Source: Sediminimonas qiaohouensis DSM 21189
Lineage (GTDB): Bacteria > Pseudomonadota > Alphaproteobacteria > Rhodobacterales > Rhodobacteraceae
NCBI RefSeq assembly: GCF_000423645.1
Contig: NZ_AUIJ01000031.1
Location: 1-35,123 of the forward strand
DNA: 35,123 nt
Direction: 5' to 3'
The notes under the pieces were generated by a model, which ran no database searches, was not told the DNA's origin, and saw only the letters and a program-made list of their open reading frames with translations. The position numbers and the translations under genes are program-made. Below, piece by piece: positions 7,469 to 14,862 of the stretch. Numbering within the stretch: the first letter of the stretch is position 1; each line of letters begins with the position of its first letter.

Positions 7469-8719
7469 TCACTCCACGATACCAGCCGTTTCCACGACTG
7501 CATGCATCAGCACGTCCGCCCCGGCCGTGGCCCAGTCCTTGGATATGTCCTCGGCCTCGTTGTGGCTCAGGCCATCCACGCAGGGGCACATTACCATCGC
7601 CGTGGGCGCCACGCGATTGATCCAGCACGCATCGTGCCCGGCGCCGGAAATCAGGTTCTGATGGCTATACCCCAACCGCTCCGCCGCGTTTCGCACGGCG
7701 GCGACGCATGTCTCGTCGAATTTCACCGGGTCGAACCCGCCGACCTTTTCGAACTCGATCTCAAGGCCCATGTCCTCGGCGATCTTGCTGCCCTCCTCGC
7801 GCAGGCGCTTTTCCATGTCCTCGATCACCTCCAGCTCGGGCGAACGGAAATCGACCGTGAACACCGCCTTGCCGGGGATCACGTTGCGCGAATTGGGGTA
7901 GATGTCGATATGCCCGGCGGCACCGACGGCGTGGGGCTTGTGGCTCCATGCGATCTCGTCCACCTTTTCCAGAACCCGCGCCATGCCAAGGCCGGCGTTC
8001 TTGCGCATCGGCATCGGGGTTGATCCGGTGTGGCTTTCCTTGCCCGTGATCGTCACCTGGGTCCAGCTCAGGCCCTGACCGTGGGTGACGACACCCACAT
8101 CCTTGCCCTCGGCCTCAAGGATCGGCCCCTGTTCGATATGCAGCTCGAAAAACGCGTGCATCTTGCGCGCGCCGACCTCTTCGTCGCCGCGCCAGCCGAT
8201 GCGCTGCAACTCGTCGCCAAAGGTCTTGCCCTCGGCATCGGTGCGCGCATAGGCCCAATCCTGCGTATGCATCCCCGAAAACACGCCAGAGGCCAGCATC
8301 GGAGGCGCGAACCGCGTGCCCTCCTCGTTGGTCCAGTTGGTCACCACGATCGGGTGCTTGGTCTTGATCCCCAAATCGTTGAGCGTGCGGATAAGCTCCA
8401 GCCCTCCCAGAACGCCCAGAACCCCGTCATAGCGCCCGCCGGTCGGCTGCGTATCCAGGTGAGAGCCGACATAAACCGGCAGCGCATCGGGGTCCGTCCC
8501 CTCGCGCCGCGCAAACATGTTGCCCATGGTATCCACCCCCATGGTCATGCCCGCCGCCTCGCACCATTTCTGGAACAGCGCCCTGCCCTCGGCATCGGCA
8601 TCGGTCACGGTTTGCCGGTTGCTGCCCCCTGCCACGCCGGGGCCGATCTTGGCGATTTCATGAATGCTGTCCCACAAACGATCCCCGTTGATCCGGAGGT
8701 TTTCACCCGGTGCGGCCAT
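7469..8719 (-). CDS. Zn-dependent M20 amidohydrolase, probable N-carbamoyl-beta-alanine amidohydrolase
   Basis: A 416-residue metal-dependent hydrolase of the hydantoinase/carbamoylase branch of M20. It is expected to cleave N-carbamoyl-beta-alanine to beta-alanine, CO2 and ammonia, the third step of reductive pyrimidine catabolism. Metal-site residues are visible: His87 in GSHLDTQPTGG, Asp98 in GGRYDG, Glu132/133 in TNEEGTRF, His194 in HIEQGP and His386 in LSHNEAED. The start at 8719 is set by GGGAG 7 bases upstream and by the typical N-terminus; the frame stays open further upstream, but that part is not conserved-looking. Allantoate amidohydrolase is a close relative, but the neighbour hydA makes the pyrimidine role more likely. 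It is the first gene of the six-gene operon. Confidence 0.85.
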   Translation of the reverse strand: MAAPGENLRINGDRLWDSIHEIAKIGPGVAGGSNRQTVTDADAEGRALFQKWCEAAGMTMGVDTMGNMFARREGTDPDALPVYVGSHLDTQPTGGRYDGVLGVLGGLELIRTLNDLGIKTKHPIVVTNWTNEEGTRFAPPMLASGVFSGMHTQDWAYARTDAEGKTFGDELQRIGWRGDEEVGARKMHAFFELHIEQGPILEAEGKDVGVVTHGQGLSWTQVTITGKESHTGSTPMPMRKNAGLGMARVLEKVDEIAWSHKPHAVGAAGHIDIYPNSRNVIPGKAVFTVDFRSPELEVIEDMEKRLREEGSKIAEDMGLEIEFEKVGGFDPVKFDETCVAAVRNAAERLGYSHQNLISGAGHDACWINRVAPTAMVMCPCVDGLSHNEAEDISKDWATAGADVLMHAVVETAGIVE

Positions 8720-8780
8720 GTCTTTCTCCCTCTCCTGTCGCCTTGTCGTCGGGCCTTGGGCCTCTTGTGTCAGGCGTTTC

Positions 8781-8796
8781 CTGACCATATGGTCGA
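8781..8796. promoter_or_regulatory. RutR-type operator 1
   Basis: CTGACCATATGGTCGA matches the known E. coli RutR box TTGACCA-NN-TGGTCAA at 12 of 14 defined positions, with a perfect 12-base core palindrome. It lies between the divergent catabolic operon and the RutR-like regulator genes. Binding is inferred. Confidence 0.75.
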
Positions 8797-8813
8797 AGTC
8801 AGAGCACCACAGC

Positions 8814-8829
8814 TTGACCAATCGGTCAA
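8814..8829. promoter_or_regulatory. RutR-type operator 2
   Basis: TTGACCAATCGGTCAA matches the RutR box at 13 of 14 defined positions. It is centred 33 bases, about three helical turns, from operator 1, so two dimers could sit on the same face of the DNA. It lies just upstream of the first regulator gene and could repress both directions. Confidence 0.8.
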
Positions 8830-8852
8830 GATTTTTTCGAAAGTATCGGCCG

Positions 8853-9494
8853 ATGACCACGCAACACCGCCCCGCAAGCCGCAAGGAAATCCGCCAGGAG
8901 AACGAGAAGCTTATTTTACAGGCAGCCGAAAAAACCTTTGCAGAGGCCGGGTTTGGCGGCGCCACGATGCAATTGATCGCCGATGTCGCGGGCCTGCCAA
9001 AGGCCAATCTGCACTATTATTTTCCAACCAAGGAATCGCTCTACCGGCGCGTCGTGCAGGACATCTTTCACGTGTGGTTGCAAGCCGCAGACATCTTTGA
9101 CGCGGCCGATGGCCCGATCGAGGGCCTCGGCGCCTATATCGACGCCAAGATGGAAATCAGCCGCAAACACCCCGCCGGCTCCAAGGTCTGGGCGTCCGAG
9201 GTCATGCACCGCGCGCCCGTTATCCAGGACTACCTCGAAACCACGCTGCGCGACTGGACCGAAGGCCGAATCGCCGTTATCGAGCGCTGGATCGACCAAG
9301 GGCTGATGGATCCGGTAAACCCGCGCCACCTGCTTTACATGCTGTGGGCCACGACGCAGCACTACGCCGATTTCAACCACCAGATCGAAACCCTGAACAA
9401 CGGCCGCCCCCTGTCCGATGCCCAGTGGGCCGAGGCAACAGACACGGTCAAACGCATCATCCTGTCCGGCATCGGCGCCCGCCCCGCAACCTGA
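8853..9494 (+). CDS. TetR-family regulator, RutR-like (first copy)
   Basis: A 213-residue one-component regulator. The N-terminal helix-turn-helix covers about residues 15-60 (AAEKTFAEAGFGGATMQLIA, then ANLHYYFPTKESLY). The C-terminal part carries LWATTQHYADF, close to the LIFMIWASTQHYADF segment of E. coli RutR, which binds uracil and thymine. The start at ATG 8853 is chosen because the conserved N-terminus follows directly; upstream sequence in the frame covers the operators. It diverges from the pyrimidine operon with two RutR boxes between, so it is probably its repressor and self-regulated. A second RutR-like gene follows 71 bases later. By eye it is the less RutR-like of the two. Confidence 0.85.
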   Translation: MTTQHRPASRKEIRQENEKLILQAAEKTFAEAGFGGATMQLIADVAGLPKANLHYYFPTKESLYRRVVQDIFHVWLQAADIFDAADGPIEGLGAYIDAKMEISRKHPAGSKVWASEVMHRAPVIQDYLETTLRDWTEGRIAVIERWIDQGLMDPVNPRHLLYMLWATTQHYADFNHQIETLNNGRPLSDAQWAEATDTVKRIILSGIGARPAT

Positions 9495-9565
9495 GACCAC
9501 TTGCGCCACCGCGCGGTTTTCCATACCCATTTCTGTCTGAGTGCGGCATGAAAACGGGGGCGCGC

Positions 9566-10201
9566 ATGGACAATTCACCGCCAGATCAACCAGCCCGCAA
9601 GACAAGTCGCATTCAACTGCGCAACCGCAAAAGGATTCTCGAAGCGGCGCTCGAAGTGTTCTCGGCGCATGGCTATCGCGGCGCGACGCTGGACCAGATC
9701 GCAACGCAGGCAGGGTTGTCCAAGCCCAATATCCTCTATTACTTCGAGGGCAAGGAGGCGATCCACGTCACCTTGCTCAACCAGTTGATGGAAAACTGGC
9801 TCGCCCCGCTGGAAGAGATGGACGATACCGGCGACCCGCTCGAGGAAATTTGCGCCTACGTGCGCCGCAAGCTGGAGATGAGCCGCACCTACCCCCGCGA
9901 AAGCCGCCTGTTCGCCAACGAAATCCTGCAAGGCGCGCCGCGCATGGCGCCGCATCTCGAAACCGGCCTCAAACCGCTGGTGCGCGACAAGGCCGCGCTG
10001 ATCGGCCGCTGGATGGACGAGGGGCGATTGGCCCGCACCGATCCCATGCACCTGATTTTCTCGATCTGGGCAACGACGCAGCACTACGCCGATTTCGCGG
10101 CGCAGGTGAACGTCCTCATGCCCGATGAGGACGCCGTGTTTCCCGGCGCGCAGGCCTATCTCGACACCCTGTTTCGCAAACTGCTGACACCTGCGGACTA
10201 A
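9566..10201 (+). CDS. rutR: TetR-family regulator, RutR-like (second copy)
   Basis: A 211-residue TetR regulator that resembles E. coli RutR along its length: LSKPNILYYFEGKEA in the helix-turn-helix, then NWLAPLEEM, RRKLEMSRTYP and HLIFSIWATTQHYADFAAQV. RutR senses uracil and thymine and controls pyrimidine metabolism. ATG 9566 (after a G-rich stretch that could serve as ribosome site) is preferred; ATG 9548 would add six residues. It follows the first RutR-like gene in the same direction, probably in one transcript, and no RutR box is visible in the 71-base gap. Whether both paralogues bind the same boxes cannot be told from sequence. Confidence 0.82.
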   Translation: MDNSPPDQPARKTSRIQLRNRKRILEAALEVFSAHGYRGATLDQIATQAGLSKPNILYYFEGKEAIHVTLLNQLMENWLAPLEEMDDTGDPLEEICAYVRRKLEMSRTYPRESRLFANEILQGAPRMAPHLETGLKPLVRDKAALIGRWMDEGRLARTDPMHLIFSIWATTQHYADFAAQVNVLMPDEDAVFPGAQAYLDTLFRKLLTPAD

Positions 10202-10207
10202 GCGCGG

Positions 10208-10702
10208 CTAAAGCCTGCGATACATCACCAACGCATCGACCGCGCCGCGTTCGGGATGGCGAAAGGCGCCGGGCAAGGTGCCAACCACGTCAAACCCCGC
10301 GCGCCGCCACAGGCCCACCGCGCGGGTATTGCTTGCGACGACGAAATTGAACTGCATTGCGGCAAATCCCCTGCTGCGGGCCCGGTCCAGTGCATGATCC
10401 AGCATCGCGCGCGCCACGCCCTTGCCCTGCGCAGCTTGGGCCGTGACGAACCCGGCGTTGCACACATGTGCGCCGCCCCCGCCCGCATTGGCCGTCAAAT
10501 AGTAGCTGCCAACGACACCGCCGTCCGCCTCGAACACCCAGACCTCTCGCGCGGGGGCGCACCAGTAAGCCAGCGCGCCCTCGCGCGAAATGTCGCGATC
10601 AATGGCGTATGTATCGCCCGCCCGGAACACCGGGCGCAGCATCGACCAAAGCGCGTCATTGTCGGCCTCGGTGGCCGGGCGAGGTGTCAGGGGGATGGGC
10701 AT
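10208..10702 (-). CDS. GNAT-family N-acetyltransferase
   Basis: A 164-residue acetyltransferase of the GNAT fold. The acetyl-CoA pyrophosphate-binding motif is visible as AAQGKGVARAMLDHAL, preceded by the beta-strand GFVTA and followed by QFNFVVASNTRAVGLWRRAGF, the usual motif B. The substrate cannot be predicted. ATG 10702 is chosen because the conserved domain begins at once; upstream codons overlap the preceding glutathione transferase. It starts 7 bases after that gene's stop codon, so both are in one operon, and ends 6 bases from the convergent RutR-like gene. Confidence 0.82.
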   Translation of the reverse strand: MPIPLTPRPATEADNDALWSMLRPVFRAGDTYAIDRDISREGALAYWCAPAREVWVFEADGGVVGSYYLTANAGGGGAHVCNAGFVTAQAAQGKGVARAMLDHALDRARSRGFAAMQFNFVVASNTRAVGLWRRAGFDVVGTLPGAFRHPERGAVDALVMYRRL

Positions 10703-10709
10703 GTTGGCC

Positions 10710-11585
10710 TTACGCCTCGGCCTCGCCGATCTTGTCCTGCGTGCGGGTCTCGAAATCCTCGGCCGCATGGCGTTCGTGCAACTGCATCGCCGGATCGCCA
10801 AAGGTTCGGTTCACCATGCGCCCGCGCTGCACCGCCGGGCGCGCGTCGATCCGTTCGGCCCATTCCATCACGCGGGTATAGCTCTTGGCGTCCAGGAACG
10901 TTGCCGCATCATAAAGCCGCCCAAGAACAAGCTGCCCATACCAGGGCCAAATCGCCATATCCGCAATGGTGTATTCGTCACCCGCGATATAGGGCCGCTC
11001 GGCCAATTGCCGGTCAAGCACATCAAGCTGCCGCTTGGTTTCCATGGTGAAGCGGTCGATCGGGTATTGCCATTTCTCCGGCGCGTAGGCGTAGAAATGC
11101 CCGAACCCGCCGCCAAGGTAGGGTGCGCTGCCCATCTGCCAGAACAACCAGTTCAGCGTTTCGGTCCTTTGCGGCCCCGATGGCGCCAGGAACGCGCCGA
11201 ACTTCTCGGCCAGGTGCATCAGGATCGAACCGCTCTCGAACACCCGCAGCGGCTCGGTCCCCGAACGATCCAACAGCGCCGGGATCTTGGAGTTGGGATT
11301 GATCTCGACGAAGCCGCTGCCGAACTGATCGCCATCGCCGATCTTGATCGGCCAGGCATCGTATTCCGCGCCCGAATGCCCTGCCTCCAGTAGCTCTTCG
11401 AACATCACGGTTGCCTTCACGCCATTGGGCGTCGCCAGCGAATAGAGCTGAAAGGGATGCTTGCCCTCCGGCAGGGGCTTGTCATGGGTGGCGCCGGCGA
11501 TGGGGCGGTTGATGCTTGCGAACTGCCCACCGGACTCGGCCTGCCATGTCCAGACTTCGGGCGGAGTGTAGCTTTGATCGGTCAC
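10710..11585 (-). CDS. yghU: Glutathione S-transferase family protein, YghU type
   Basis: A 291-residue glutathione transferase homologue of the Nu-class YghU type, which in E. coli has disulfide-bond reductase activity. Long blocks agree with remembered YghU sequence: LYSLATPNGVKATVMFEELL, IGDGDQFGSGFVEINPNSKI, LGGGFGHFYAYAPEK and the acidic end DFETRTQDK. The N-terminal thioredoxin-like domain covers about 45-130 and the all-helical domain about 145-270. GTG 11585 is taken as start because it aligns with the E. coli start (VTDQSY against MTDNTY) and has AGGA 8 bases before it. It lies downstream of the glutathione-dependent formaldehyde dehydrogenase, a plausible thiol-stress partnership. 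Confidence 0.92.
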   Translation of the reverse strand: MTDQSYTPPEVWTWQAESGGQFASINRPIAGATHDKPLPEGKHPFQLYSLATPNGVKATVMFEELLEAGHSGAEYDAWPIKIGDGDQFGSGFVEINPNSKIPALLDRSGTEPLRVFESGSILMHLAEKFGAFLAPSGPQRTETLNWLFWQMGSAPYLGGGFGHFYAYAPEKWQYPIDRFTMETKRQLDVLDRQLAERPYIAGDEYTIADMAIWPWYGQLVLGRLYDAATFLDAKSYTRVMEWAERIDARPAVQRGRMVNRTFGDPAMQLHERHAAEDFETRTQDKIGEAEA

Positions 11586-11649
11586 GTGGCATGTCCTTTC
11601 CAATTCGTTTGGAACAGACGTAACCAGTTAACAGCGGGACGCAATAGGA

Positions 11650-11677
11650 AGGGCCGCACAGGTGGGTGTGCGGCCCT
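11650..11677 (-). terminator. Hairpin after the formaldehyde dehydrogenase gene
   Basis: An 11-base-pair stem (AGGGCCGCACA with TGTGCGGCCCT) with loop GGTGGG lies between adhI and yghU. On the minus strand it is followed only by a mixed TTCCTATT tract, so it may be a partial terminator that lets some transcripts continue into yghU. Confidence 0.5.
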
Positions 11678-11737
11678 GCAAACCGGGCCCGGGGAATCGT
11701 ACGGTTGAGGACCCGAACCTGACGTTTCTGCGCGTTG

Positions 11738-12850
11738 TTAATATACCACGACCGCGCGGATCGATTCCCCCGAATGCATCAATTCGAACCCCTTGTTGAT
11801 CTCGTCCAGCGTCAGCGTGTGGGTGATCATCGGGTCGATCTCGATCTTCTTTTGCATGTACCAATCGACGATCTTGGGCACGTCCGTGCGCCCGCGCGCA
11901 CCGCCAAACGCCGTCCCCTTCCACGTCCGTCCTGTAACCAGTTGAAATGGCCGGGTACTTATCTCGGCGCCGGCCGGGGCGACACCGATGATGATCGACT
12001 CGCCCCACCCCTTGTGCGCCGCCTCCAATGCCGCGCGCATCACGCCAACGTTTCCCGTGGCGTCAAAAGTGTAATCCGCGCCGCCGCCCGTCAGCTCCAC
12101 AAGATGGGCCACCAGATCGCCCTCGACCTCATCGGGGTTGACGAAGTCGGTCATTCCGAAATGCGAAGCCATTGTTTTCTTTTCAGGATTCAGGTCAACG
12201 CCAACAATCTGGCTGGCCCCCGCCATCCGCAACCCCTGGATAACGTTGAGGCCGATGCCGCCCAAACCGAACACTATCGCGGTGCTGCCGATCTCGACCT
12301 TCGCGGTGTTGATCACCGCACCGATCCCCGTGGTCACGCCGCAGCCGACGTAGCACACCTTGTCAAAAGGCGCCTCCGGATCGATCTTGGCTAGCGCGAT
12401 CTCGGGCATCACGGTGTGGTTGGCGAATGTCGAACACCCCATGTAATGCAGGATCGGCGTGCCATCGAGCATCGAAAACCGCGTCGTGCCATCGGGCATC
12501 AGGCCCTGCCCCTGGGTGCTGCGGATCGACTGGCACAGGTTGGTCTTGGGGTTGAGGCAATCCTCACACTCCCGGCACTCGGGCGTGTAAAGCGGGATCA
12601 CATGATCGCCGGGCTTGAGGCTCTTGACGCCGGGACCGACCTCCATCACCACGCCAGCGCCTTCATGGCCAAGGATAGCGGGGAAAAGCCCCTCCGGGTC
12701 CGCGCCCGAGCGGGTGAACTCGTCGGTATGGCAGATACCTGTCGCCTTGATCTCGACCAGAACCTCGCCCTCCTTGGGGCCTTCAAGGTTCACTTCCATC
12801 ACTTCAAGCGGTTTTCCGGCCTCTAGGGCCACTGCAGCACGTGTGCGCAT
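11738..12850 (-). CDS. adhI: S-(hydroxymethyl)glutathione dehydrogenase / class III alcohol dehydrogenase
   Basis: This zinc enzyme oxidises S-hydroxymethylglutathione (formaldehyde plus glutathione) to S-formylglutathione with NAD, and can reduce S-nitrosoglutathione. The 370-residue length is standard. Catalytic zinc ligands are Cys40 in GICHTDE, His62 in GHEGAG and Cys170 in GCGVTTG; structural zinc ligands are Cys92, 95, 98 and 106. The NAD-binding GLGGIGLNV lies near 195-203. ATG 12850 follows a GGAAGGAC ribosome site. The S-formylglutathione hydrolase gene often found next to it is absent here; a YghU-type transferase follows instead. frmA and flhA are names for orthologues. A 21-base dyad lies just upstream. 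Confidence 0.95.
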   Translation of the reverse strand: MRTRAAVALEAGKPLEVMEVNLEGPKEGEVLVEIKATGICHTDEFTRSGADPEGLFPAILGHEGAGVVMEVGPGVKSLKPGDHVIPLYTPECRECEDCLNPKTNLCQSIRSTQGQGLMPDGTTRFSMLDGTPILHYMGCSTFANHTVMPEIALAKIDPEAPFDKVCYVGCGVTTGIGAVINTAKVEIGSTAIVFGLGGIGLNVIQGLRMAGASQIVGVDLNPEKKTMASHFGMTDFVNPDEVEGDLVAHLVELTGGGADYTFDATGNVGVMRAALEAAHKGWGESIIIGVAPAGAEISTRPFQLVTGRTWKGTAFGGARGRTDVPKIVDWYMQKKIEIDPMITHTLTLDEINKGFELMHSGESIRAVVVY

Positions 12851-12876
12851 GTCTTGGCGTCCTTCCCTGTTGTCGC

Positions 12877-12897
12877 GTGAACCCTGATCCAGTTCAC
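12877..12897. promoter_or_regulatory. Candidate operator upstream of adhI
   Basis: An inverted repeat GTGAAC-N9-GTTCAC is centred about 37 bases before the adhI start codon, where a promoter or operator is expected. The regulator is unknown; no adjacent gene encodes an obvious dedicated regulator. Confidence 0.4.
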
Positions 12898-12982
12898 CAA
12901 GGTTTTCAAGCGACAGCTTGGCCCGCCCTGTCTTATCTGCGCTTGGCCCTCAGCGACGCGCCAGCCCCTTGTTCCGACGCGC

Positions 12983-13552
12983 CTATAGCGCCCTTAGCCC
13001 GCCCAGAACGAAATCCCCCGCCAACTCGGCATAGGCCGCGCGGCTAAGGCCCTTGCCCGGGCGATGCCACATGTAGAACCAGTTGAGGATACCAAACACC
13101 GACATCGCGACCGCGCGTTGCCGATCGGGCGAAAGGCCCGGCGCCTCGTCCTCAACCGCCTGCGACATGACGGCGACAAGCCGCCGTTGCAGCGCGATCA
13201 GCGGCGTCTGCCGCTCGGGCGGCAGAACCGACAGCGCGTCAAGTTGCAGCTTGTGTTCGGCATCCGCATCCTCGTAGGCGGACAACACCGCCCTGATGAC
13301 GCCGCGCACGCCTTCGCCGCGGGCCGCCTCGACCACCTCCACCAGCTCCGACAGGTGTGTATCCAGGATATCGAACAGCAAATCCTCTTTGCTTGCCCAA
13401 TAGTGATAGATCAGCGCCTTGGACACGCCACACGATTTCGCCGCGCCGGTCATCGAGGCGCGATCGAACCCATGCCGCGCGAAATACTGCGCGGCCCCCT
13501 TACGCAGGGCCGCGCGTTTTTCGTCGTGATCACGGGCCAGACCGCGTGCCAT
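12983..13552 (-). CDS. paaR: TetR-family regulator of phenylacetate catabolism (PaaR-like)
   Basis: A 189-residue TetR regulator with the helix-turn-helix at about residues 15-60 (AAQYFARHGFDRASMTGAAKSCGVSKALIYHYW seen in pieces) and a ligand domain ending in ILNWFYMWHRPGKGLSR. Its start (ATG 13552, or GTG 13555) overlaps the paaK stop codon, so it is coupled to paaK. PaaR proteins of this position are known repressors of paa genes that respond to phenylacetyl-CoA; the assignment here rests on family and position. A near-palindrome at 16533-16544 in the paaI/paaZ promoter region is a candidate target. Confidence 0.8.
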   Translation of the reverse strand: MARGLARDHDEKRAALRKGAAQYFARHGFDRASMTGAAKSCGVSKALIYHYWASKEDLLFDILDTHLSELVEVVEAARGEGVRGVIRAVLSAYEDADAEHKLQLDALSVLPPERQTPLIALQRRLVAVMSQAVEDEAPGLSPDRQRAVAMSVFGILNWFYMWHRPGKGLSRAAYAELAGDFVLGGLRAL

Positions 13553-14862
13553 CACTCGGCCTTCGGGCGATTGTCGATGAGGCGCACCGCCTTGCCCTCG
13601 CTACGCGCCACTCGGCCCGGCTCGGCGACCTTGACGGTGACACTGATCCCGACATTGGATTTCACCTTGCCGCGCAGGTCGCGGGCCGCGGCATCGCGGG
13701 CCTCTGCCGGCATATCTTCGATCAGTTCGACATGCACGGTCATCTCGTCCATCCGGCCAGGGCGCGACAGCTCGATCTGGAAATGCGGCGCCAGCGGCGT
13801 CACGGTCATGAGCTGTTCTTCGATCTGGGTCGGAAACACGTTGACGCCGCGCAGGATGATCATGTCGTCACTGCGCCCCGTGACCTTTTCCATCCGGCGC
13901 ATGCTGCGCGCACTGCCCGGCAACAGCCGGGTCAAGTCGCGAGTTCGGTAGCGGATGATCGGGAATGCTTCCTTGCTGAGCGACGTAAACACCAACTCGC
14001 CCAACTCCCCATCCGGCAGGACCTCTCCCGTGGTGGGGTCGATCACCTCGGGATAAAAGTGATCCTCCCAGACGTGCAAGCCGTCCTTGGTCTCGACGCA
14101 TTCATTGGCCACGCCGGGGCCGATCACCTCGGACAGGCCGTAGATATCGACCGCATGCATGTCGAAGGCCTCTTCGATCTCGCGGCGCATGGCGTTGGTC
14201 CACGGCTCGGCCCCGAATATCCCAACCTTGAGAGGCGAATCGCGCGGATCGCGCCCCTGCGCGGCGTATTCGTCCAGAATCGACAGCGCATAAGAAGGCG
14301 TGACGGTAATGCCATCGGCGTGGAAATCCTCGATCACGCGCACCTGGCGCTGCGTCATCCCGCCCGATACCGGCACCACCGTCAGGCCCATCTTCTCGGC
14401 CCCGCCATGCACGCCCAAACCGCCGGTGAACAGGCCATAGCCATAGGCATTATGCAGCACGTGACCGGGCCGCAGCCCCGCCGCCCGCAGCGAACGCGCC
14501 ATGACATCCGCCCACATGTCGAGATCGTTCTTGGTATAGCCCACAACCGTCGGCTGCCCGGTTGTGCCGGACGAGGCATGAAGGCGCGAAATCTGCGCTT
14601 GCGGGACCGCGAACATGCCGAACGGATAATTGTCGCGCAAATCCTGCTTCACGGTGAAGGGGAATTTCGACAGGTCCGACAACTGCTTGATATCGTCGGG
14701 ATGCACCCCCGCCTTGTCAAAGCTTTGGCGGTAGAACGGCACGTTATCATACGCGTGGCGCAGCGACCATTTCATACGATCCAGTTGCAGCGCCGACAAC
14801 TCGTCGCGGCTGGCGGTCTCGATATGCTCCAGATCGCCGGGTTTGGGGGACAGATCTTCCAT
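13552..14862 (-). CDS. paaK: Phenylacetate-CoA ligase
   Basis: PaaK activates phenylacetate with ATP and CoA to phenylacetyl-CoA, the entry reaction of the pathway. The 436-residue protein shows the adenylate-forming motifs: SSGTTGQPTVVGYT from residue 97, YGLSEVIGPG from 241, YRTRDL at 305-310, and GRSDDMIILRGVNVFPTQIE from 329 leading into the C-terminal AMP-binding_C_2 domain. ATG 14862 is chosen because it forms a TAATG junction with the paaJ stop; 16 further in-frame codons upstream lie inside paaJ. It is third in the paaI-paaJ-paaK-paaR operon. Confidence 0.95.
   Translation of the reverse strand: MEDLSPKPGDLEHIETASRDELSALQLDRMKWSLRHAYDNVPFYRQSFDKAGVHPDDIKQLSDLSKFPFTVKQDLRDNYPFGMFAVPQAQISRLHASSGTTGQPTVVGYTKNDLDMWADVMARSLRAAGLRPGHVLHNAYGYGLFTGGLGVHGGAEKMGLTVVPVSGGMTQRQVRVIEDFHADGITVTPSYALSILDEYAAQGRDPRDSPLKVGIFGAEPWTNAMRREIEEAFDMHAVDIYGLSEVIGPGVANECVETKDGLHVWEDHFYPEVIDPTTGEVLPDGELGELVFTSLSKEAFPIIRYRTRDLTRLLPGSARSMRRMEKVTGRSDDMIILRGVNVFPTQIEEQLMTVTPLAPHFQIELSRPGRMDEMTVHVELIEDMPAEARDAAARDLRGKVKSNVGISVTVKVAEPGRVARSEGKAVRLIDNRPKAE

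Noticed and set aside
5912-8719. Allantoin/allantoate catabolism
   Set aside because: Both enzymes have relatives in purine breakdown, but the RutR boxes, RutR-like regulators and THI5-type binding protein point to pyrimidines, and no ureidoglycolate genes are present.
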